A DNA stretch of 9,278 nt from Pseudomonadota bacterium (GCA_021795795.1 JAJYPA010000307.1:1-9278); one strand, 5' to 3'. Shown: positions 1 through 7,336, numbered from the stretch's first letter. Translations and numbers: made by a program. The notes: generated by a model not told the origin, from the letters alone.

Positions 1-1360
1 GCAGCGGCGGTCGCCGGGCGGGGGCCAGCAGGCGGCCCTGCGCGTCGGCGATGCCCATGCGGGTCAGCCAGGCCTCGAACTCCGGGGCGCGGCGCTTGCC
101 GAGCACGTGGCGCAGGTAGAGGGCGTCGTGGAAGGAGGTGCTCTGGTAGCCCAGCATGATGTCGTCGGCGCCGGGCACGCCCATGATGAAGTGGATGCCG
201 GCCACGCCCAGCAGGGTCAGCAGGTTGTCCATATCGTCCTGGTCCGCTTCGGCATGGTTGGTGTAGCAGATGTCGCAGCCCATGGGCAGGCCCAGCAGCT
301 TGCCGCAGAAGTGGTCTTCCAGCCCGGCGCGGATGATCTGCTTGCCGTCGTACAGGTATTCCGGCCCGATGAAGCCGACCACCGTGTTCACCAGCAAAGG
401 ACGTAATTCGCGCGCCACGGCGTAGGCGCGGGCTTCCAGGGTCTGCTGGTCGACGCCGTGATGCGCGCCGGCCGACAAGGCGCTGCCCTGGCCGGTCTCG
501 AAGTACATGACGTTGTCGCCCACGGTGCCGCGCTGCAGGCCCAGGGCTGCGGCGTGCGCCTCGCGCAGCACCGCCAAATCGATCCCGAAACCCGCATTAG
601 CCTTTTGCGTGCCAGCCACGGACTGGAACACCAGGTCCACCGGCGAACCCTGCTCGATGGCGCGGATGGCATTGGTGACATGGGTCAGCACGCAGGATTG
701 AATGGGCGCGTCGAAGCGCTGGCGCAGATCGTCGACCAGGCGCAGCAAGGCGTCGATGGCCGGCAGGCTGTCGGAAGCCGGATTGATGCCGATGACGGCG
801 TCGCCGCAACCGTACATCAGCCCGTCGACGATGGACGCGGCGATACCGGCCGGGTCGTCGGTGGGATGGTTGGGCTGCAGGCGCGCGGCCATGCGCCCCG
901 GCAGGCCGAGGGTGTTGCGAAAACGGCTGACCACGCTGCACTTCTGCGCCACCAGCACGAGGTCCTGGTTGCGCATGAGCTTGCTCACCGCAGCCGCCAT
1001 TTCGGGCGTGACACCGGGCGCCAGGCGCGCCAGTGCGGCGGTGTCGGCCGTGTGCGACAGCAGCCAGTTGCGGAAGTCGCCTACCGTCAGGTGGGCGACG
1101 GGGGCGAACGCCGCGGCATTGTGCCGATCGAGAATGAGGCGCGTGACCTCGTCGTCCTCGTAGGGCACCACGGCTTCGTGCAGAAACTGCTTCAGCGGCA
1201 CCTCGGCCAGCGCCATGCGCGCAGCCATGCGTTCCTCCTGGGTCGCCGCGGCGATGCCGGCGAGTTCGTCGCCGGAACGCGCCGGGCTAGCCCGCGCCAG
1301 CAGGGTCTTGAGGTCGGGAAAGGCATACCGGACCTGGCCGGCGGTTTGCGCATAGGGCAT
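1..1360 (-). CDS. eutB: Ethanolamine ammonia-lyase large subunit EutB, C-terminus cut by window edge
   Basis: EutB is the catalytic subunit of adenosylcobalamin-dependent ethanolamine ammonia-lyase. With EutC it converts ethanolamine to acetaldehyde and ammonia. The 453 visible codons align throughout with E. coli EutB as I remember it. ATG at 1360 puts the RSGD motif at the same residue (28-31) as in E. coli. An in-frame ATG at 1372 is an alternative start. Substrate and active-site segments are intact: ARLQPN with Arg160 and Gln162, GINP with Asn193, YFETGQGSALSAG with Glu288 (E. coli Glu287), NTVVGFIGPEYLY, GLEDHF and CYTNHAEADQ. Base 1 falls inside a codon, so only a few residues should be missing; eutC is expected further left. 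The gene lies 57-69 bases after the ynfA stop, with no obvious promoter or cobalamin riboswitch in that gap. It is far more GC-rich than the genes to its right (hand count 43/60 for 721-780). Identity is very secure. Confidence 0.97.
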   Translation of the reverse strand, partial: MPYAQTAGQVRYAFPDLKTLLARASPARSGDELAGIAAATQEERMAARMALAEVPLKQFLHEAVVPYEDDEVTRLILDRHNAAAFAPVAHLTVGDFRNWLLSHTADTAALARLAPGVTPEMAAAVSKLMRNQDLVLVAQKCSVVSRFRNTLGLPGRMAARLQPNHPTDDPAGIAASIVDGLMYGCGDAVIGINPASDSLPAIDALLRLVDDLRQRFDAPIQSCVLTHVTNAIRAIEQGSPVDLVFQSVAGTQKANAGFGIDLAVLREAHAAALGLQRGTVGDNVMYFETGQGSALSAGAHHGVDQQTLEARAYAVARELRPLLVNTVVGFIGPEYLYDGKQIIRAGLEDHFCGKLLGLPMGCDICYTNHAEADQDDMDNLLTLLGVAGIHFIMGVPGADDIMLGYQSTSFHDALYLRHVLGKRRAPEFEAWLTRMGIADAQGRLLAPARRPPL

Positions 1361-1429
1361 ATATGGTTCCATTACCTACAGGCTCACGGCCCAAACAATT
1401 CATGTTGCTACTAATGCATGGATACGCGA

Positions 1430-1762
1430 TCAAGGCATACGCGGCCCAAGCAGAATAATCCCCATTCCTGCCAGGGTCACAGTCATACCGAGCCAATCTG
1501 TCCAGGTCGGGCGCACCGACTCCACGGCCCAGAGCCAGAGCAAGGCCACCGCCACATAGACGCCGCCGTACGCCGCATAGACCCGCCCCGCTGCCTGAGG
1601 GTGCAAGGTCAATAGCCAGACAAAAACAGCAAGACTGCCGATTGCTGGCACCAAAAGCCACGCCGTGCCATCACGCCGCATCCAGAGAAATGGCAAGTAG
1701 CAACCAACAATCTCGGCGACGGCCGTGAGGATGAATAAAACGAGGGCCTTGAAAATTATCAT
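1430..1762 (-). CDS. ynfA: YnfA / UPF0060 family small inner-membrane protein
   Basis: The product is a 110-residue hydrophobic protein of the YnfA (UPF0060) family, which is distantly related to small multidrug resistance transporters; E. coli YnfA has 108 residues. The family signature [15 protein letters not shown] lies at about 16-30 and [20 protein letters not shown] at about 59-78. Four membrane segments can be read at about 3-22, 35-52, 62-80 and 89-106. I chose ATG 1762 because it gives the family-length N-terminus beginning MIIFKAL. A 20-codon upstream extension to 1822 would overlap the preceding gene and adds non-family sequence. No clear Shine-Dalgarno precedes 1762; a 10-codon ORF starting right after the upstream stop ends in an ATGA overlap with this start. 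The substrate is unknown. Its relation to the amine genes is unclear, and it may be a passenger or may export a toxic cation. Confidence 0.9.
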   Translation of the reverse strand: MIIFKALVLFILTAVAEIVGCYLPFLWMRRDGTAWLLVPAIGSLAVFVWLLTLHPQAAGRVYAAYGGVYVAVALLWLWAVESVRPTWTDWLGMTVTLAGMGIILLGPRMP

Positions 1763-1791
1763 GGCGTTTTTAAGATGATCGCGGAAGGCAT
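1759..1791 (-). other. Ten-codon leader ORF overlapping the ynfA start (ATGA)
   Basis: Directly after the TAA of the heme-subunit gene (1794-1792) an ATG opens a 10-codon [13 protein letters not shown]. Its TGA (1761-1759) shares bases with the ynfA ATG (1762-1760) in an ATGA overlap. Since ynfA lacks a clear Shine-Dalgarno, this tiny ORF could hand ribosomes on to ynfA by termination-reinitiation. The ORF itself has no good ribosome-binding site except by coupling to the upstream stop. It could be chance, as a 10-codon ORF is not rare. Confidence 0.3.
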
Positions 1792-2820
1792 TTAATTGCC
1801 CTGAGCATAAGACTCCAGCCATTCAATGACCGCATTCCGATAACGAGAAATTCCTTTATAGTTTGCAATCTCCCCGGGTAAAGCCTTCAGTACTTTGTAC
1901 AAGCGCTTGGCCCAAACCCGATTTGAAGATAAATCCTCTAGGTTGATCAGATAGGTGCGTATGCTGAAAAGCAAGCCATGGGATCGCGGCAAGCGCGCGA
2001 TCAACTGCAGTTCCACCCGCAGATGGACTAGACTTCCCGCGTTCTCCACCGTGACCTTTGCGCGATCAGGCCCCCAGATTGGATAGGTTTCCGGCGAGGT
2101 ATCCAGACGTGGATGGACAGTCATTGTCCAATTTAGCCTTCGGACTGGACGATCAACCTGGAGATTCAAGAGATACTTAAGTGCCCGATCAAAAATACCT
2201 AATTCATGGGCCAATGGCACTGGGCCGTGCCATTGGCGAAAACTCATTCCCAGATCAAACGACAATGACCAATCGGCAGGCCCAGTAATCACGCCGCCAT
2301 CCATGAACAGATCTCCGTTTCGCTGGTCGATCAGATTGAAGTCGCCTTGCGCTTGGCGAGCGATGTATTCGAAAGGCGGCAGGGGTAAGGATTTTTCATC
2401 GCCGAAAATAAACTGATCGTATAATCCAAGAGCTTGGTTACGCCAGCCCCACGCCTTGCCGTCACGCTGCAAATCAAAGAGGTGAGGATAATCCCGTGCG
2501 TAGCTGATCATGATCAATTCAAGAAAATCCCATTCAGCAACGCGCATGTGCGGCAAAACCCGGCATCGTCCGGGGTCGTTTTGGAGAACGAGGCGTCGTT
2601 CCTCAATCTCGGATAGATAGTGTTCGTCGACGTCGAACGCGTGCTCAAAGACGGAACCAGCCTCACCGCGAGATGCGGGCTCTAGATTGACCGAGTAGGT
2701 GTAGGCATCTTGGGAGAAGGGGAACGGGAAGCGCGCAATCGCCTCGGCACTGTTTGCGTAGCTGAAATCGCCGCGGTACGTCTCCACTGGCTTGAGTATC
2801 GGCCTAGCTAAGTTCAACAT
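1792..2820 (-). CDS. Heme-dependent oxidative N-demethylase heme subunit-like (HODM alpha / DUF3445)
   Basis: The 342-residue protein belongs to the DUF3445 family. Its characterised member is the heme/PAS-fold catalytic subunit of the Pseudomonas oxidative N-demethylase / dimethylamine monooxygenase (probably DmmC in that naming). The known reaction uses NADPH-derived electrons and O2 at the heme to convert a secondary methylamine to the primary amine and formaldehyde. Family blocks seen: QGDFNLIDQ at 158-166, [12 protein letters not shown] then HGPVPL at 183-203, [12 protein letters not shown] at 227-238, and [14 protein letters not shown] then [12 protein letters not shown] at 267-294. From memory, the family usually reads ERQTL where this protein has ELQLI, so the substrate pocket may differ. 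Length is normal. ATG 2820 has a GGA eight bases upstream, and the reductase stop is 13 bases before it. The protein is soluble with no signal peptide. Family assignment is strong; the substrate is inferred only. Confidence 0.88.
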   Translation of the reverse strand: MLNLARPILKPVETYRGDFSYANSAEAIARFPFPFSQDAYTYSVNLEPASRGEAGSVFEHAFDVDEHYLSEIEERRLVLQNDPGRCRVLPHMRVAEWDFLELIMISYARDYPHLFDLQRDGKAWGWRNQALGLYDQFIFGDEKSLPLPPFEYIARQAQGDFNLIDQRNGDLFMDGGVITGPADWSLSFDLGMSFRQWHGPVPLAHELGIFDRALKYLLNLQVDRPVRRLNWTMTVHPRLDTSPETYPIWGPDRAKVTVENAGSLVHLRVELQLIARLPRSHGLLFSIRTYLINLEDLSSNRVWAKRLYKVLKALPGEIANYKGISRYRNAVIEWLESYAQGN

Positions 2821-2833
2821 GGCAATTGTCCGT

Positions 2834-3784
2834 TCAAAGATTGAGTACTAGGCTCGCGCCCCGCGCACGCGACACGCAAGGCATGATTTTGTTGGCCCGT
2901 TCGTTCGAGGCCAAATAGCTGTCACGGTGCTCGACGATCCCATCAAGCACTTCGGTCTCACACTGGCCACAAACCCCACCACGGCATAAGTTTGGGATAT
3001 CCACTCCCGCAACTTCGAGGGCTTCCAGTAAGGACTGGTCTGCTGGAACCTGCAGATTGCGCTGGCTGCGGGCGCAATAAACGGAAAAGGCTTCGCCTGG
3101 TGCGGGAGCGGTAAAGCCTTCACTGTGAATATGGCTCTCGGGCCATCCAAGGTCACGCGCCACAGTGATGACCTCCTGAGTAAGCCCAGTGGGCCCGCAG
3201 ACATAGACATGCGTACCGAGTGGCTGCTCGGCTAATAAGTGAGTGGGGTTGAGTCGTGCCCCACGAGCACTGTCATAGCTATGGAAGCGAGACAAGCCGT
3301 GTAGCGTCAATTCATCGAGAAATGCAGCGTTTTCCGTCGACCGAAACGCGTAGTGCAATTCGAAATTCGCATTTTGATCCGCAAGATCCGCGACATAGCC
3401 CAGGAATGGCGTAATGCCGATTCCGCCCGCAATCAGCAGATGTCGAGCAGCCATGCGGTCTATCGGGAACAAATTGCTTGGCAATGACAACTGCAAAAGA
3501 TCATCGACGCAGGCATGTGCATGCAGGTAGGCTGAGCCACCGCGCGATTGCGCTTGCCGACGTACCGCTATGCGGTAGTGTTGCCGTTGCAAGGGACTAC
3601 AAGCAAGCGAATAAGCATTGCGCAGGACACGCCCCTCAAGTGGCAGAATGACCTGCACATGACTACCAGCGGAAAATGCTGGGAGTTCATCGCCGCTGGC
3701 TGAGACGAGGTCGAAGATCCTGATGTCAGGGGCAGACTGCCGGATGGCTGTGATGCGCATGGTGAGCGGCCCCGCCGGCGCCAT
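2834..3784 (-). CDS. FMN/[2Fe-2S] NAD(P)H oxidoreductase subunit, VanB/phthalate dioxygenase reductase type (DmmB-like)
   Basis: The 316-residue reductase would pass electrons from NAD(P)H through FMN to a plant-type [2Fe-2S] centre and on to the heme subunit encoded next. Domains in order: flavin-binding barrel with RNAYSL at 55-60 and RGGSAYLH at 81-88; nucleotide-binding domain with LLIAGGIGITPF at 116-127 and YVCGPTGL at 194-201; C-terminal ferredoxin domain with Cys267, Cys272, Cys275 and Cys303 in the C-x4-C-x2-C-x27-C arrangement. The start is ATG 3784, one base after the stop of the preceding gene and preceded by a perfect AGGAGG six bases away. A longer reading to 3877 lacks such a site and overlaps the upstream gene. 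All cofactor motifs are intact. Similar reductases serve Rieske demethylases, but no Rieske oxygenase is present and the DUF3445 gene follows, so the N-demethylase role is favoured. Confidence 0.92.
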   Translation of the reverse strand: MAPAGPLTMRITAIRQSAPDIRIFDLVSASGDELPAFSAGSHVQVILPLEGRVLRNAYSLACSPLQRQHYRIAVRRQAQSRGGSAYLHAHACVDDLLQLSLPSNLFPIDRMAARHLLIAGGIGITPFLGYVADLADQNANFELHYAFRSTENAAFLDELTLHGLSRFHSYDSARGARLNPTHLLAEQPLGTHVYVCGPTGLTQEVITVARDLGWPESHIHSEGFTAPAPGEAFSVYCARSQRNLQVPADQSLLEALEVAGVDIPNLCRGGVCGQCETEVLDGIVEHRDSYLASNERANKIMPCVSRARGASLVLNL

Positions 3785-3785
3785 G

Positions 3786-4379
3786 TCACACCTCCTGTCC
3801 GTTGATCGGCTCTGCTGGCGTTTCGGCATTGATGCACACCCCCAGATAGGCGCCAATGCGATGCGAGAAATGCTCACGTATGGCCAGGCTCAGCCCACAA
3901 CCGAGGCATTGAATCGGTCCAGGTACCAGCCCCGCTGTCAGCGTGCGGCAGTGCACGCAAAAGACTGGCTGCGTCGTTCCGATGCAAACCTCGGCCTGAA
4001 TTTCATCATCACGCAGGCCGCATGCCTTGAGTAGGGCATCAGTCTGCGCGACGAAAACCGAGCTGCCACTGATGTAAAACCGCGCTCCAATTTTTGCGCC
4101 CCGCACCACATGTCGAATCGTTTCTGCCAGCGCCGGAGCATCGACGCAACAGCTAACAACCGACAGCGATGGCAAGGCCATACCGGGATCAACCAGCAGA
4201 TAAAGCTCGACAGACACATTCGTCAAGGTCAAAAATCGGGCCACTGCAAAGAGTCCGGCACTGTCAGCAATCACGATATGCCGACGCGCGCTCCCCAAGG
4301 GAGTCAGCCGCGCATACTGAGGCAAACTACGCTGCGGCACAGTGCGGCCAGAATCCACGGCGTGTAGCAACGCGCTCAA
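3786..4379 (-). CDS. DmmA-like accessory subunit of dimethylamine monooxygenase / HODM, with C-terminal Cys4 domain
   Basis: The 197-residue protein matches the DmmA-like family found with DUF3445 heme subunits and VanB-type reductases. The N-terminal part (about 30-130) resembles a ferredoxin-reductase nucleotide-binding half-domain, with HIVIADSAGL at 34-43, FYISGSSVFV at 101-110 and a conserved acidic GLRDDEIQAE at 121-130. The C-terminal part has a four-cysteine knuckle, Cys141-x2-Cys144 and Cys158-x2-Cys161, followed by REHFSHRIGAYLGV at 168-181. The cysteines could bind zinc or a rubredoxin-like iron; the sequence does not say which. The first possible start is TTG 4379, since the cupin stop lies two codons upstream in the same frame; TTG at codon 4 and GTG at codon 8 are alternatives and no early ATG exists. 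A GAGGG lies seven bases before the first TTG. The next gene starts one base after the stop, implying translational coupling. Confidence 0.78.
   Translation of the reverse strand: MSALLHAVDSGRTVPQRSLPQYARLTPLGSARRHIVIADSAGLFAVARFLTLTNVSVELYLLVDPGMALPSLSVVSCCVDAPALAETIRHVVRGAKIGARFYISGSSVFVAQTDALLKACGLRDDEIQAEVCIGTTQPVFCVHCRTLTAGLVPGPIQCLGCGLSLAIREHFSHRIGAYLGVCINAETPAEPINGQEV
3791..3796 (-). promoter_or_regulatory. Shine-Dalgarno deciding the reductase start
   Basis: A perfect AGGAGG sits six bases before ATG 3784, inside the last codons of the upstream DmmA-like gene. It fixes the reductase start at 3784 rather than at the upstream ATG at 3877. Confidence 0.9.
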
Positions 4380-4382
4380 AAC

Positions 4383-4733
4383 TCAGCCCTCGCCTTCGCG
4401 CCGTTGCCCACAGAAAAAACCCACACCAAAGCTCGGGGTCTCGAAGCGGATCTTGCTTCCCTTGCGGAAGTACAGCACGTCCCCCTTGTTGGCTTGCAAC
4501 TTGGTTCCCGCCTCGTCGGTGAGGACGAACTCGCCATCGACCACCAGCTTCATTTCGTGATAGGAGTAAAAATAGTCCAGGGCCTCAGACTTCTCCAGGC
4601 GGAAGAATCCGCAGGTGATGGTTTTCTCGGTGTCGTCCGAGGAGACGGCATCCCCGAGCCAGGCGTTGCAACCAGCGACTTTCATGCTCGGCAACTCCAT
4701 CTGTTGCGCCGCCTTTTTGATCGTCATCGTCAT
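4383..4733 (-). CDS. Small cupin-domain protein, EutQ-like
   Basis: The 116-residue single-domain cupin resembles the C-terminal domain of the ethanolamine utilization protein EutQ and stand-alone relatives annotated under that name. Seen: AGCNAWLGDAVSS at about 19-31, the beta-strand segment YSYHEMKLVVDGEFVLTDEAG at about 57-77 and GDVLYFRKGSKIRFETP at about 85-101. The usual cupin metal-binding His-x-His and downstream His are not all present: one His in HEMK, and Arg where the second motif normally has His. A metal enzyme activity is therefore doubtful, as for EutQ itself. Start ATG 4733 follows a GGAGG at eight-base spacing. A longer reading from 4790 lacks a good ribosome-binding site. 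The gene lies 66 bases after the cysteine hydrolase stop. The role is unknown; possibilities are ligand sensing, a chaperone-like role or an isomerase. No other microcompartment gene is visible here. Confidence 0.82.
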   Translation of the reverse strand: MTMTIKKAAQQMELPSMKVAGCNAWLGDAVSSDDTEKTITCGFFRLEKSEALDYFYSYHEMKLVVDGEFVLTDEAGTKLQANKGDVLYFRKGSKIRFETPSFGVGFFCGQRREGEG

Positions 4734-4741
4734 CGTTCTTT

Positions 4742-4746
4742 CCTCC
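4742..4746 (-). promoter_or_regulatory. Shine-Dalgarno deciding the cupin start
   Basis: GGAGG sits eight bases before ATG 4733 and supports the start MTMTIKK over an in-frame ATG at 4790 and over ATG 4727, which is 14 bases away. Confidence 0.8.
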
Positions 4747-4799
4747 AGTTGATCGCACCAAGTGTTGCCCACGTCTTGCCAATTCACCATTCGCCCGGA

Positions 4800-5492
4800 T
4801 CAGATCCAACCCAACTGCACTAATACGTCATTGACACTCATGACCTGGCAATAGATGTTGTTGAGAATCGTCAGCTCCTGTTCATGCAATGGCATCGTGA
4901 CCGCGGCACAGGCGTTATCGACGACGATGACATCGAAACTTTCATCGGCCAAACTGCGCACGGTCGATGACACGCATTGATCGGTAAAAATCCCCGCCAC
5001 GATGACATGGCGTATTCCCGTGTTGTGCAGCAATAAGCGCAGATTGGTCCCCGTCAGCGCGGAATCTGTCGTTTTCGTCACAACGATCTCATCAGATTCC
5101 GGCGCCAACTCGGACACCAGTTGGCTACTCCAGTCATCTTTCGGCAGCAGTAAGTTGTTGAATCCTGGCCGCCGCTGACTCAGCGAACGATCCCGGCCGT
5201 CACTGGTCAGGCAGGCGATTCGGGCATGAAACACCTCGCGCCGATGCGCGCGGAACATGTTCAGCAGAACCTTGGCGTTAGGAATCACGATGTCCCGCAT
5301 CCGAGCGTGAAACGGCTGCCACAAGTCCCAAGCGGCTTGTTGCGCTTCAGGCAATGCCGCACGCTCGGTCTGTTGCAGATAGGCGTTCTGCACATCAATC
5401 AACAACAACGCGCAGGACTCTGGTTGCAACTGCGGGTCCGGGGGGACGGCGTCCTGGTAATAAGGTGATCGATATTTTTCTTTCCAGTTCAT
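4800..5492 (-). CDS. Isochorismatase-family cysteine hydrolase
   Basis: The 230-residue cytosolic hydrolase has the family catalytic triad in place: Asp33 in LLLIDVQNAY, Lys140 in VVTKTTDSAL, and nucleophile Cys173 in GIFTDQCVSSTVRSLAD, with the usual strand-turn before the cysteine (HVIVAGIFTD). Amide-cleaving members of this superfamily (nicotinamidase, N-carbamoylsarcosine amidase, biuret hydrolase, ureidoacrylate amidase) release ammonia or carbamate through a thioester intermediate. The length is normal for the family. The N-terminal 25 residues (KYRSPYYQDAVPPDP) are an extension without known motif. ATG 5492 is the first start; no strong Shine-Dalgarno is visible, and the kinase stop lies 44 bases upstream. 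In this operon it most likely frees nitrogen from an amide, urea-like or carbamoyl substrate before or after N-demethylation, but the substrate cannot be read from sequence. Confidence 0.9.
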   Translation of the reverse strand: MNWKEKYRSPYYQDAVPPDPQLQPESCALLLIDVQNAYLQQTERAALPEAQQAAWDLWQPFHARMRDIVIPNAKVLLNMFRAHRREVFHARIACLTSDGRDRSLSQRRPGFNNLLLPKDDWSSQLVSELAPESDEIVVTKTTDSALTGTNLRLLLHNTGIRHVIVAGIFTDQCVSSTVRSLADESFDVIVVDNACAAVTMPLHEQELTILNNIYCQVMSVNDVLVQLGWI

Positions 5493-5536
5493 CTTGATTC
5501 AATATCGAGTGGGGACAGGGTTGGCTCTCACGCCCC

Positions 5537-7270
5537 CTAGCGATTGACGTGGGCCAAGGCAACGAGCAACAACAGCAGCAGAGTGGCGGCGAGTAGCTGC
5601 CAGAACAACAGAGGATTACGGTCGATCAACGGAGCTCTTCGCAATGGCGTCGTATCGCCGCCGGATGCGGCATAACGCACCAGATCGCTGCAAACCTCCG
5701 CCACGTCCTGGTAGCGGCTTTCCGGGTCGTTGTGCATGGCTTTCTCGAGCACCGAGTCGAGCCATGGCGGGAGGTCTGGACAGTGCCGACCAAGCGGCAC
5801 TCGGCCATGCAATCCATACGGAAGGTGGCCACCACTGAAGGCCCGATACAGGGTGACCCCGAACGCGAACACCTCCGAGCGCCTATCGCCCAGTTGGTCC
5901 CGCATCAATTCGGGGGCCATATAAGCGGGGCTGCCTGGCGGCGTTATCGGTGCGGGCGCGAGCACGCCTGGCATGAACGAGAAACCGAGATCGAGTAGGC
6001 GCAATTCGCCAGCCTTTGTTAACAACACGTTTTCCGGCTTGATGTCACGATGGAAAACATCAAGGCGGTTCAAAGCCTGAATTGCCGCGCCCAATTGAGT
6101 AGCGATTTTTAATCCACGATTCAAGCTAACCGGTCCTTGCTCAATCAATTTTTCCAGTGTCAAGCCTTCGCAATAGGGCGTGACAACATAAAGCCGGCTC
6201 TGTCGCTCAGGATCCATCGATAGGGGCGCAAGGACGATAGCGCTATGCAGCTTTCCGCTGAGCCAGCGCTCACGCACGACAGCCTGCCGGATATTCTGGT
6301 CACCCTCGACCCGCGGCTTTGGGAATTTCACGACCAGACGCTTGTTTCCATCTCTCAGATCATCCGCGACGAAAACCCTCGAATAAAACCCGTCGCTCAG
6401 CAGCGCCCCAAGTTTGTAGTCATCCACCACGTCGCCGCTGGCAGGCACGGCGAGAATCGGTAATTGCCCAATCACCCGCTCCAAATATCCGAAATCCAGC
6501 GTTGGAGTGCGTTTGATGTCGATGACTGCAGCGGTGACGTCATCGTTAGAACCCGCAGAGCGTGCCGCAACTTCCAAAAGGTGGGCTACGGCTACGGGTG
6601 ATGTGTTGTCAGAAAGTGCACGGCGTAAGTATTTTGAAGCGAGACATCGATACAACCCATCTGAGCAAAGCAGTAGGCGATCGCCCTCATGCAATTCAAT
6701 CAGCCTAAATTTGCTGACAACATTGGGCTGCATCCCGACTGCTTGGGACACGAGTGACCCAAATGTGACACGAAATACATCATCCTCGCTAATCTGCGTC
6801 AGCTCGCCTGATCTCAACAAATAGGCACGCACATCACCAACCGAAATCAAATATGCGGTCTGCCCACGCAAGATCAGAGCGGCAAACGAGGCCGCCATCA
6901 GACTAAGTGTGACATCTGTTTTCCCGATCTGATGCAGCCATCGATTGGTCGCATCGAGCGCTTTAGAGGCGGACATCTCCGGACTCAAGGTATCAGGTAG
7001 TTCGTAATAGCCTTCGATAAAGCTTCGAACCGTCAACTCCGCCGCCACCCGACCTCCATGTCCACTGCTCAATCCATCGGCAACAGCGATCAGGCTACCT
7101 TTACTGGCACGCTGCTCTACGCTCCCGAGCATGATGCCAACATAATCTTCATTGAGCGCGCTTGTCCCTTTTGTTGAAATAAAGGAAATATCGCATTCTG
7201 GTGACTCGCCACGCTCAGGCAAAAGCTGTACTGAATAGTACTCCGAGGGGGTGGCGGAAGACGTTTTCAT
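5537..7270 (-). CDS. Bifunctional PP2C-type phosphatase / Ser-Thr protein kinase with C-terminal membrane anchor
   Basis: The protein has 577 residues from ATG 7270. An N-terminal PP2C phosphatase (about 25-255) carries the metal-site motifs NED (40-42), ADGLSSGHGG (64-73), SVGD (143-146), CSDG (202-205) and NDD (242-244). A Hanks-type kinase (about 285-535) carries a glycine loop near 291-300, Lys315, HRDIKPEN (407-414), DLG in place of DFG (427-429) and GSPAYMAPE (446-454). Both halves look catalytically competent. A single hydrophobic segment at about 555-573 followed by a short basic tail should anchor it to the inner membrane with both enzyme domains cytoplasmic. A TTG at 7300 would add 10 residues; neither start has a strong ribosome-binding site. 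The gene directly follows the permease (66-base gap), suggesting it controls that transporter or the catabolic enzymes by reversible phosphorylation. From memory, similar fusions sit beside nitrate transporters in Pseudomonas. Targets are unknown. Confidence 0.93.
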   Translation of the reverse strand: MKTSSATPSEYYSVQLLPERGESPECDISFISTKGTSALNEDYVGIMLGSVEQRASKGSLIAVADGLSSGHGGRVAAELTVRSFIEGYYELPDTLSPEMSASKALDATNRWLHQIGKTDVTLSLMAASFAALILRGQTAYLISVGDVRAYLLRSGELTQISEDDVFRVTFGSLVSQAVGMQPNVVSKFRLIELHEGDRLLLCSDGLYRCLASKYLRRALSDNTSPVAVAHLLEVAARSAGSNDDVTAAVIDIKRTPTLDFGYLERVIGQLPILAVPASGDVVDDYKLGALLSDGFYSRVFVADDLRDGNKRLVVKFPKPRVEGDQNIRQAVVRERWLSGKLHSAIVLAPLSMDPERQSRLYVVTPYCEGLTLEKLIEQGPVSLNRGLKIATQLGAAIQALNRLDVFHRDIKPENVLLTKAGELRLLDLGFSFMPGVLAPAPITPPGSPAYMAPELMRDQLGDRRSEVFAFGVTLYRAFSGGHLPYGLHGRVPLGRHCPDLPPWLDSVLEKAMHNDPESRYQDVAEVCSDLVRYAASGGDTTPLRRAPLIDRNPLLFWQLLAATLLLLLLVALAHVNR

Positions 7271-7336
7271 TGCCGTAAACTGGCCTGGCAAGGAGCTCAA
7301 CTACTAGTCGTAGCCCCTGACCCATGCTTTATAATA

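Noticed and set aside
458..1414. Long plus-strand open frame of 318 codons
   Set aside because: It is antisense to eutB. GC-rich coding sequence commonly leaves the opposite strand open, and the translation (many His, Gln, Ala and Gly, no motif) looks like a shadow.
1373..1429. Cobalamin riboswitch or own promoter before eutB
   Set aside because: The gap is too short for a cobalamin riboswitch, and no -35/-10 or -24/-12 pair of useful quality was seen.
2834..3784. Reductase as partner of a Rieske vanillate-type O-demethylase
   Set aside because: No Rieske oxygenase (VanA-like) is present, while the DUF3445 heme subunit and DmmA-like protein flank it directly.
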